The notes under the pieces are model-generated. The model was not told the origin of the DNA, did not search any database, and worked only from the letters and a program-made list of their open reading frames with translations. A program made the translations under genes and the position numbers. Shown here piece after piece: positions 1 through 9,500 of a DNA stretch of 64,000 nt. The stretch spans positions 406,358 through 470,357 of the forward strand of contig NW_025937992.1 in the NCBI RefSeq assembly GCF_000764305.2. The letters are read 5' to 3'. Positions within the stretch are counted from its first letter, which is position 1. Each line of letters starts with the position of its first letter. This DNA is from Hyalella azteca. Its lineage: Eukaryota > Arthropoda > Malacostraca > Amphipoda > Hyalellidae.

Positions 1-1660
1 CGTTGGACATGCCTATACTTATTGCAATGGCTTATAGATAATTCTGAAAATCATACTAGAGGAATTCAAACAAATATATTTTCCAAGTTCGATTGAAAAA
101 GATTAAAACTTTTTTGACGATATGCATTGAAAATGTACATAATTTTAATACTCAATTTTTTAACGCATTTTTAATTTTTGAAATATTTTTCGTTAAGCAA
201 AGAGACATGGTCCTCATTATTTATTATCATGAAATAAATACGAATAAGCTAAAGAAATAAGCAGTTAAGCAGGTCCCAAAAATTGAGCAATTTCTACAAC
301 GTGCCTGTATAATACACAATTTAAAGTTTCCGGAAAATTTAATATAATGAACTATCAACGGCAACACATTGTTGGAGAGTATTTTGAAGTTGAGTTATGG
401 CGTCAATTATCTTCCTAATTTACTTCGATGACTAATATTAATTTAGGTACAGTTATGGTATTTCGGCTCACAAGACTCCTGATGAGCATCATTGAAACTG
501 TTCTTCATTAATTCACAAGCAAATTATTATAATAAGCACCACGTAAAATATAAGCTAATATCACTCGATAAATATATTTTTATTTCATTTGTTTTAAAAA
601 TGCTTTTATACGTTTTTTTTTAATTTAGAAAGAAGTTAAAAGTTCTGGAATGACAGGGTTTTCACTGCAAGCGTCAAACCCGAACAAAAATTCATGTTGA
701 ATATATAATGTGTAATGCATTTAGTTATCTTCGTGGTAATTACTATATTTTTGATTCTTTATTGAAATTATTTAATTAGAAATAATTGACGATCAATGAT
801 GAATTCTGGATCTCGGTGGGTTACATTAAATATTTAGAGTACGAAAGTTGCTCAACCTAGCGTTGATTGGTTTTTGAATTTATGAATATAACCAACAATT
901 TCTAATGTTTGTCAAGGAAAAGATTTTTTTATTTATTTTCCGAAGACTTTGTGATCCGTTTAGATTTTGCGCAAGTATCCTTTTCCGATTGACCAATATA
1001 ATTGGATAAGTAACGCTGCTCATGTTACGCTAGATGCGAGCCTTATTAGGTTCTCATCCGTCTCGACCTTGTTGATATTGGTTCGATAACTGCATCCAAT
1101 ATTTCCTATAAAATTGACGTTTTTTAGGCATGTAAATTAGCGATTTGATTTTTCCTCGAGAAATTTTCAGCTTTGTTTTTTCCAGGGAAATTAGCGGTTG
1201 AATCCATGAACCGCAATCTATATCTTTTACGCATTCCATTCCATATCTTCATATCTTTTCTACTAACACATCATATCATAACCTAATTAAGATTATTTTC
1301 TGTTTATGTTGTTCCGTGCCAGGCTTGTAGAGAATATTAAAAAACGTTGTCATAGCAACCGTTCTGTAGCTACCTGAATTTTATCTCAAAGGTTTTCCCG
1401 AACATTCAAACTCCCAAGGACTTTCAGTGTTCGATTTTTCAAGCCATATTTATTGCCTGATGACTGAATGCCTCGCGACTTTTTCCAAAAACTGTACGAG
1501 CCCAGATTCAGTTTGCGTTTCAATATCTTCTAAAAATTAAAAAAATGGCTCCTTGTAAAAGCTAGTCAATCTTCTTAAAAGTATACGTGCCGACCTACAG
1601 TTACAGTCACCTTTCATACATGCGAAAAGGGCTTTAAATTCCATTCAGCGTAATTCTAAA
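1..1660. other. AT-rich non-coding stretch
   Basis: No exon, RNA gene or recognisable mobile element is visible here. It is ordinary AT-rich intergenic or intronic sequence with short A and T runs. The small open frames present show no recognisable motif. Confidence 0.6.
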
Positions 1661-1673
1661 TGAAGCCCCGAAT

Positions 1674-1868
1674 TTGAGGCGGCAGCAGATAACTGATTTG
1701 GTATTGCCGCTAAGCCTTTCAATAGCACTGATATGCGTTGTGGCCCATAGAACGGCTAGCGCTCGGCCACAGGCTGATATCGATGCTTTATATCAGCGGA
1801 CTCCCAGCGACCCTCTTTTGGCCTCCTATAAGCCTGCCAAAATATTCAGTAGCGGCTCTCCGACCTGA
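1674..1868 (+). other. unassigned short ORF with a secretory-leader-like start
   Basis: This frame stays open for 64 codons and ends in TGA. It has no ATG at its left end, so if it is real the start lies in an upstream exon. Residues 8-30 are a hydrophobic run (ITDLVLPLSLSIALICVV) followed by AHRTASA, which looks like a signal peptide and cleavage site. A short polar tail follows, rich in Pro, Ser and Lys. The base composition is richer in G+C than the flanks. No cysteines beyond one in the leader, no dibasic processing site and no recognised family are visible. A chance ORF is quite possible. Confidence 0.22.
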
Positions 1869-2640
1869 ACTTCCATTAGGTTGTGAAGAGGCGAATAATA
1901 ATTGTAGTGAACGGAATATTGCCTTTAAATTAACAGAGGTAATTAGGTTGTTTAATTGGATGATGACCGTTCTGTGTATTTTCATGTCATTCTAATTAAC
2001 ATGGAAGAATTTCAGTGCACGTGTTATTTGTAATTTCCTTAATACATTTCATTCATATTTAGATGCCCTATATTTTGTTAATTTTAATTGCACGAGATTT
2101 CAATAATTTTTCCTAAGCATAAAGTTAGCCGCATCGACATGAAAAAATTATATAAAATTGGAATTTATGGTAAAATTTGAATTTTTCTGGTTAATTCAAT
2201 AAGGCAAATTTCAATAGTATTTTGTATTTTCGATGTTTAATTTTTTTAGAGAATCTTCGCAAGAACAATTGAGGAATGTTAGTGAATTTGTATAAAATGT
2301 TATTGGTTACTGAAACAATCAAGCCTGATCTCCAATCGAGGTTATTTATATTATCAAATGAAAGTGTTTTACTTGTAAAAACAAGAGGCAAATTGTGTTC
2401 TTTCTAAGCACTAAATAACCTTTTAAAATAAAATCCTTGCAAATAATATTTTCACAACGGCACGATAGTATGCATTTATTATTGAGAGTACATCTTCGTG
2501 CGTTCTTTGTCCAACTAAGGTCAAATTGAGCGAATAATGGAAATTTGAGATCCCCACAACCAGCTTTGTGATATCTCAGAATGAATATCTTGTGCCTGCT
2601 GCCGTCTCGCGTGATAACGGCGTATGACAGGTAAGGTTAC
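1869..2640. other. AT-rich non-coding stretch
   Basis: No gene or repeat family was recognised in this interval. It leads into the repeat-rich block that starts near 2640. Confidence 0.5.
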
Positions 2641-2646
2641 TACCAT

Positions 2647-2703
2647 GAAGCTGTACTTTACTTACAGTTGCTGCCAGCAAGCAGGTACAGTACACAGTCA
2701 ATG
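2647..2703. repeat. partial copy of the ~80-bp repeat, left side of the 24-bp array
   Basis: This segment contains TACTTACAGTTGCTGCCAGC followed by AAGCAGGTACAGTACACAGTC. The same string recurs at 3709-3752 and, diverged, at 3789-3832. The unit therefore occurs on both sides of the 24-bp minisatellite and of the adapter junction. Confidence 0.8.
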
Positions 2704-2841
2704 AATGAAAGCAAACAGAGATCAGTAGCTGCCGAAAAATTATTTTCTACTTTTGAGTCCACATGAAAAACGTGGTATTTAAAATTTTTTTTTATACATT
2801 TTATTAGGTCTGATGCTTGTTTCATAGTCCGTATGATACGT

Positions 2842-3653
2842 TTCCATGGTAATAGGCTACGTCGTTCCCGGGGTAATACAGTAGGCTACGTCGTTCCCGG
2901 GGCAATAGGCTACGTCGTCCCCGGGGTAATAGGCTACGTCGTTCCCAGGGTAATAGGCTACGTCGTTCCCGGGGTAATAGGCTACCCCGGGACCCGGGGT
3001 AATAGGCTACGTCGTCCCCGAGGTAATAGGCTACGTCGTTCCCGGGGTAATAGGCTTCGTCGTTCCCGGGGTAATAGGCTACGTCGTTCCCGGGGCAATA
3101 GGCTACGTCGTTCCCGTGGTAATAGGCTACGTCGTTCCCGGGGAAATAGGCTACGTCGTTCCCGGGGTAATACGCTACGTCGTTCCCGGGGTGATAGGCT
3201 ACGTCGTTCCCGGGGCAATAGGCTACGTCGTTACCGGGGTAATAAGCTACGTCGTTCTCGTGGTAATAGGCTACGTCGTTACCGGGGTAATAGGCTACGT
3301 CGTTCCTGTGGTAATAGGCTACGTCGTTCCCGGGGTAATAGGCTACGTCGTTACCGGGGTAATAGGCTACGTCGTTCCCGGGGCAATAGACTACGTCGTT
3401 ACCGGGGTAATAGGCTACGTCGTTCCCAGGGTAATAGGCTACGTCGTTCCCGTGGTAATAGGCTACGTCGTCCCCTGGGTAATAGGCTACGTCGTTCCCG
3501 GGGTAATAGGCTACGTCGTTCACGGGGTAATAGGCTACGTCGTTCACGGGGTAATAGGCTACGTCGTTCCCGGGGTAATAGGCTACGTCGTTCCCGGGGT
3601 AATAGGCTACGTCGTTCCCGGGGTAATAGGCTACGTCGTTACCGGGGCAATAC
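2842..3653. repeat. 24-bp GC-rich minisatellite, about 33 units
   Basis: The unit is TTCCCGGGGTAATAGGCTAC followed by GTCG, repeated head to tail with scattered substitutions and one irregular patch near 2975-3000. Because 24 is a multiple of three, several frames remain open. They give a periodic octapeptide RLRRSRGN on the plus strand and YYPGNDVA on the minus strand. These are by-products of the period, not evidence of a protein. The array stops exactly at the mate-pair adapter, so its true right boundary is unknown. Confidence 0.95.
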
Positions 3654-3691
3654 CTGTCTCTTATACACATCTAGATGTGTATAAGAGACAG
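3654..3691. other. Nextera mate-pair junction adapter left in the assembly (artefact)
   Basis: The 38 bases are CTGTCTCTTATACACATCT directly joined to its reverse complement AGATGTGTATAAGAGACAG. The 19-mer is the Tn5 mosaic end used in Illumina Nextera kits. Two of them head to head are the circularisation junction of Nextera mate-pair libraries. Reads through this point translate to strings known as database contamination (MCIRDR, SYTHLDVYKRQ). The sequence is synthetic, and the DNA on its two sides was joined by library circularisation rather than by genomic adjacency. Confidence 0.97.
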
Positions 3692-3834
3692 GTACCAGGT
3701 AGTCGTACTGTACTTACAGTTGCTGCCAGCAAGCAGGTACAGTACACAGTCAAGGCCGAGGTAGAGGTACTGTACCAGGTAGTCGTACTGTACTTACAGT
3801 TGCTACCAGGAAGCAGGTGCAGTAAGCAGTCATT
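3692..3834. repeat. ~80-bp tandem repeat, two units
   Basis: GTACCAGGTAGTCGTACTG begins at 3692 and again at 3772, each followed by the same TACTTACAGTTGCTRCCAG segment, giving a period of 80 bp. The first unit directly abuts the adapter. A partial copy lies at 2647-2703. Confidence 0.85.
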
Positions 3835-3839
3835 GTCAA

Positions 3840-5035
3840 GATGCTGGCATTGTACGGATGGTTACTGTCAGTAAATCTGCAATGACTGTACAACAAACTT
3901 CCATGATATTGAAAGCATACGCATGTTTTTTTCATCAGGTTGCGTGCTACAAAAAATGGTGCTCATTTATAAACGTGGCCGATGCGTTACTTTTACTTCG
4001 TTATCCTGATAAAATTTTTGTGCATCTTGTTTCTCGTCCAAGGCTCCTGATGTCTCATTCCTTTCTTCTATTCTATATGTCAGCAAATTTAATTTGATTT
4101 TCGCTATGATTTCTATTCAACGTTTGAATTGGAATGACTCTTCGATGACCGATATAGAATCTATAAGGTAAATAAATCATTTGAAAAAAATTTAATTCCT
4201 TGATATAACCTTCATTCAATTCGCATTTCATTTGCATGATTCAACACCAGCTGATTACGTAGTTGTAACGCTTTCTGAGTTTTCATCAATTAATGCTATT
4301 GCGTTAACGTAGGTTACTCTGGTAATAATTAAGTAATGAAAATTGGATTGCAGCTTAAGCAGCATTACTTTTTCGCGTATAGATTGATGAACGTGGATCA
4401 ACCAAAATGCTGAATCCGAAAAATATAGCTCGTACGGCACCGTGATCTTGCTCCGTACTTTCGCGCTCTAATTGTTATCGAAGCCTCTACTATAAGTTCA
4501 CTCGATTATACGCACACTAAGACTACTTCGGCTGAATTTTTTCTTAATAGTATACGTTATATCAACAACGAATCATGAATTACTCGTGATTATATGATAC
4601 TATGATTATCATTCGACCTCTATTTCGGTAGCATTCTCTCATATTTGTACATTTTATTTACGACGACTTTGCAGTAATCTTTTATTACAACCATACGACA
4701 AATACTTCAGTGAAATTCTCTCGTAATCATACACTTTATTGATGATAAATAATGATGAAGATGATAACGTCATTCACTGATGATGATAACGTCTCTTGCT
4801 GTTTCCTTGACTCAATCCACACGAAGACTATATTGTCAACATTCTATCCTAATTGTAAAAGTTATTTGCAAAGATTTTTGTAGAGCTCTGTTATTACATC
4901 AAAACAACAAATACTTCAGTGGCATTCTGCCGTTGTTGTGCACATTAATAACGATAATTTTCGCTGTATACTTAATTCCATCTAAACATCTACTACCACG
5001 GTGGCATCGCTACATTATGTACATAAGCTTCGGTC
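3840..5035. other. non-coding stretch
   Basis: No exon is recognised. There are some GATGAT-rich runs around 4740-4800, and otherwise nothing distinctive. Confidence 0.5.
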
Positions 5036-5170
5036 ACAATTCTCGGAAGGCCGCGGCTCCCGGCGCGTCCCTTTAGAGTTCGTGGAAAAGTTCGGCGCCG
5101 CTCTCACCTCTTCGAGGAAGCGCACGGAAGTAGCCAGGTGCTCTGAATCACGGCCCGGAACTGACGCTAT
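5036..5170. other. CpG-rich patch beside the 31-bp array
   Basis: This short stretch is markedly richer in G+C and CpG than its surroundings. On the minus strand it contains an acceptor-like GATTCAG and a donor-like GAAGAG|GTGAGA, bracketing an open 11-codon segment (HLATSVRFLEE). That could be a small exon or could be chance. No family is recognised. Confidence 0.25.
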
Positions 5171-5199
5171 GAGAGGCCTTTCTGTTCTGCAACTCTGTT

Positions 5200-5870
5200 T
5201 CGTGTTTCAGTTCGGGCTTCACTGAATGTTTCGTGTTTCAGTTGGGGCTTGACTGATTTTGTAGTGTTTCAGTTCGTGCTTGACTGATTTTGTAGTGTTT
5301 CAGTTCGTGCTTGACTGATTTTGTAGTGTTTCAGTTTGTGCTTTACTGATTTTGTAGTGTTGCAGTTTATGCTTCACTGACTGGTTCGTGTTTCAATTCA
5401 TGCTTCACTGATTTTTTAGCGTTTCAGTTCGTGCTTCACGGAATGTTCGCGTTTCAGTATGTCCTCCGCTGATTTTGTAGTGTTTCAGTTTATGCTTCAC
5501 TGACTGTTTAGTGTTACAGTTTGTGCTGAACTGACTGTTTCGTGTTTCAGTTCGTGCTTCACTGAATGTTTCGTGTTTCAGTTCGTGCTTCACTGATTGT
5601 GTAGTGTTTCAGTTCACGCTTCACTGACTGTTTAGTGTTCCAGTTTGTGCTGAATTGACAGTTTCGTGTTTCAGTTCGTGCTTCACTGAACGTTTCGTGT
5701 TTCACTTCGTGATTAACTGATTTTGTAGTGTTTCAGTTCGTGCTTCACAGACTTTTTCGTGGTTCAGTATGTACTTCGTAAACTGTTTCGTGTTTCAGTT
5801 CGTTCTTGACAAACTGTTTCATGTTTTAGTTAGTGTTTCACTGACTTATTCGCGCTGCAGTTCGTGCATC
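5200..5870. repeat. 31-bp minisatellite, about 21 degenerate units
   Basis: Units follow the pattern TTTCAGTTCGTGCTTCACTG followed by about 11 bases (ATTTTGTAGTG or AATGTTTCGTG). The two tail variants alternate irregularly, indicating two unit subtypes. Open frames within it are periodic by-products. Confidence 0.92.
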
Positions 5871-5874
5871 ATTT

Positions 5875-6455
5875 TCCTTGTATTGTGATGTTTTACGACA
5901 GCGTGCTAATTTTCGTTATAGAAATGTAGCCACAAGAGATGAGACAATTTTCTGGTCAAATAAAAACTTTATATTATACAAGTTTTTGTTGTTGCTGAAG
6001 CGGCTTTCGAATAAATGATCGCGTGTTTTTATGTCCAATGAGCAAGTTCGTTTAAACGTAGCATTGTCATTGCAAATTTATTTTTTATCAAAAGTTTTTC
6101 CATTTACATATGCCGCACTTGATTATTTGGTGTTCGTAATTATTACTTGCTGCACTTCCCGTCATAATTAATTTATGGGGTTTATACTGATTTTCGTATG
6201 CATAATTTTTTACACACTAATTTCTTTAAAAATGTTTACTGGGATTAAACAGTAATTTTAATTGTAAATTCAATTTTAAATTAGTTAAATTATTTGTGCT
6301 GGGTTTATATTTTATCATGGTTCAAATAATTCAAACCAGTCCGAGGCTGTCACTTGCGTCCTTCACGCATTTTCACTATTTAAAACGTTTGAGTCTTTGA
6401 TGCATGTTTCTTCTAAGAAGCTCCAGTCTTCCCACTGTAAAGATCCGGCTTGCTA
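5875..6455. other. AT-rich non-coding stretch
   Basis: No gene or repeat was recognised between the 31-bp array and the first hairpin-element copy. Confidence 0.5.
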
Positions 6456-6459
6456 TATT

Positions 6460-6597
6460 TTAGCGCATTTTCTCATTTATGGAAAAAAGGCGCTATTGTG
6501 CTCGCCATGTCCGTCCGTCTGTCCGTGACCACGTTTTCGTCGTCGAGAAAATGCGCTCTCTGTTACTCACTGCAGTGAGTATTGAGTTATATTTTTC
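6460..6597 (-). repeat. dispersed hairpin element, copy 1
   Basis: This copy has an inverted pair AGCGCATTTTCTC (6462-6474) and GAGAAAATGCGCT (6545-6557) around a (GTCC)n-like core. A perfect 16-bp palindrome ACTCACTGCAGTGAGT (6565-6580) lies next to it. The same arrangement occurs in reverse orientation at 42370-42541 and 49870-50009. It looks like a small non-autonomous element (MITE- or SINE-like). It has no coding capacity. Confidence 0.8.
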
Positions 6598-6599
6598 CT

Positions 6600-9500
6600 A
6601 TTTTCATTCCCCATTTAGATAATGAGATAATTTTAAAGTCCCCTTCTGAGATGCTAAAGACCACGAGTATCGCATCGAAGATGTGTGAATGATGCACTTA
6701 TTTTCTGCATAAATTAATTAGACTTAATTAAGTTGATCTACAATATAATATTGATTCTTCTGTAGTGTTATTGAATCTTTTTGTTACTTTTGAACTTTTT
6801 TTTGAACATATTTTGCGAATATTTGATTGCGTCGTGCAAATATTCAAATTAAAATTTAACGGCCGCTGCTTCAAACTTTTTTATGTACTTGCCGAAATCC
6901 AAAATCATGATCAGATTTTGTGTGACTGTCCGTGTAATTTATTCGTTGTAAGAGTCAACTATGGAGTTCAGTTAGCTGCTGAAGTTCGCGGCGATTCATT
7001 CCATTTAGGTCACATCTGCCATCTCGTGCTTCACTCTATATTCTATTGAAAAAATGCGACCGTTCATTAATATAGCATTGTAGTTAGAAAGAATGCCTTA
7101 CGAACTTCTGATGATTCTTATTTACTTATACTACTTTTTCTTCTAACTTTCTAGATTTACCTTTTTTTGAAGTTTTTTGTTTCATTGTCAAAACGGAGCA
7201 GTGATAAATGTTTTTCATGGTTCCATGTTGACCAATGTTCCATGGTGACCAGATGAGAATGTGAAATCTTTTTTCAATCAATTTTATTGCAGCTAAATGG
7301 AAAGCTTAACTTTTCTGATGATTTGTAATTCAACTGGGATGTTAAACGTCAAAAATATACCGTAGCTTTTTATGTTATTTTTTAGATTTGTTGAAAAAAT
7401 TCTTTACTTGGTCTTCCCAACTTGAAAATGGAGTCCAAGTATGTGTTTGTTAAGGCCTCATTAACTTCGCTACGAACTTCTCTCCAAGTGACAGCTTAAA
7501 GTTTATTGCCAAAAAAGTTCAGCTTAGAAAAGTTTCTGACTGTGTACTTACAAGTCGTTATCTTAAGCAACATAGTGCCCTGGGATTGAAATACTATACA
7601 ATTTCCTGAATCCAATTTATTCTAGTTTAAATTTAAGTGAGTTAGTGAACTAACAGAGCGAAGCAAAATTATGCTTATTTAAAAATAAAGTTAGCTACTC
7701 TTTGTCTACGTAACTTACATTACACACCGATGAATCAATACTTCTTGATCCGAGAGCATATTTGGTCGAAAGATAAGGACAAATTCATGAGCTCATGAAG
7801 ACGTCAAGTGATTAAATTTTGATGGTTACAAAAAATTATCAGAATCTTAAATGAAAAGATAACTGCACAGAATCCTGGGACTCGCTTGGAAATAATTTAT
7901 GCATTTCCCGTGTCGGGCGCAGAAGTCCTTCCATATCCAGATGTCAGGTCGAGCATATGCGGCAACGGAGGCAGTGTCGTTTCCAAACGCTGAATTGTAT
8001 ATACAGTCGTATAAAATTCTACGCAGTCTATAGACATCTCAAATTCAGATGGTGGACGTGTTCAAAGTTCAATAAATAGTCAATATTGGCTATTTTTGAG
8101 ATACAGAGGACGGGTTAAATACAGCATCTCTCTGTGACACTTTCAGTGTATGTCCTCCCGCTGACTTTCTATTACTGATTTTTTTAGATTATCTCTGCTG
8201 TAACCCTGCAACTTGCTACGTGCGACAAAATCTCGGTGACTAAGACATTTTGAATGATTCCATATGATTGAATCTCTGTGGCTAACTCTGAGATTGACTG
8301 TCGGTAACTCGGGGACATGATCTAAGCATCCCGCACGAAGTTTATGTTCACTAGACCATGTAAACCTGATAGTATAAATGAATTACTTGAAAAGCAGTAC
8401 TAGAAAACATCTTTCATGCAATTTTTCATTCATTTCATAATCCCTTAATTCATCCTATTTTCAGAGGGATAAAAAAATGAATACTTAATTCTTCGAATCG
8501 TACGGTTTTATTTACATCAGTGCTGATTTTTAATTTCATTAATGTTTTTTAAAGTGATATAAATGAATCAAGATAAAATCCATGTAATAATACGCTGATA
8601 TAGCTGTTTGATGCACCACTGACTTTTCCTACTGAATTGTACAGCATTGAAATGCTGATGACAGTCACATGGACAGTAGGACACATGAGATTAGGAACAA
8701 AATTTAGAAACGGTTATATAAAAATACGTTAATAAATTGAGACGACAAGCTTTCTAAATACAGCAAGTAATCGTTTTGGAAGTACGTATTGGAATGAATC
8801 TTTTATTCAATCTGCTCCTTCACAGAAATTTTAAAAACACTGAGCTCGTACACTTGTTCTAGATGCGGACAAACCGGTCGTGAGTACATTTCAGAGGACA
8901 AGGAAGTCAAGTGAGTTATAAAGTTTACAAAGTTTCGCGTTGCCGGAAGTTGTCTGTTGTTCCGTTGATGTTGCTCTGAATTTTGAATGGAAGCTTGGGA
9001 TGGATTAAAGATCCAGTCAGTCAGAAGTCATCGGTAAGACTGTGATATGCAGCTGGTTGGTTTTCATTCACAATTCTATGTGGCACAGCTTATTTATTTC
9101 TGCCATACTGGAATTGTTAAGATTCCGATAGCAGAAATAAGTAAATGTTATTATTTGGAATTATGTTTAGGCCTAGAACAATATAGTGCACATCTGCAAA
9201 AACTCAAATTGATTATTAATTTCGCATGAAATATTCAAACCTATCAAATTTTATTTATTTTTAGCTCTAAAAAAGTAAATATTTTTATTAAAGAAAAGTG
9301 TCTTCCTGCCTTTCACTTTTGGTCGCTTGACGAAGGATTTCAGCAATTATATTTTATGCAAATTAAAATTACACCAAAAATCTTTTAATATATCAGGACT
9401 AAAAAACAAAATATGTAAAAATCTAGCCAAACAACAAAAATTTTAAATGTTAATTCATTGAAATGAATTCGAAGAGGTCAAACTTTAGGAGTATAAACAT

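Noticed and set aside
2822..3684. Long ORFs of 250-283 codons on both strands across the 24-bp array
   Set aside because: They are generated by a period divisible by three, run on both strands at once and read into synthetic adapter sequence.
5200..5870. Possible CRISPR array
   Set aside because: Units are contiguous and degenerate with no unique spacers, and the genome is eukaryotic.
6765..7049. 94-codon plus-strand ORF
   Set aside because: Composition is typical of AT-rich chance frames and no motif is recognised. The opposite strand looks equally plausible as a decayed element.
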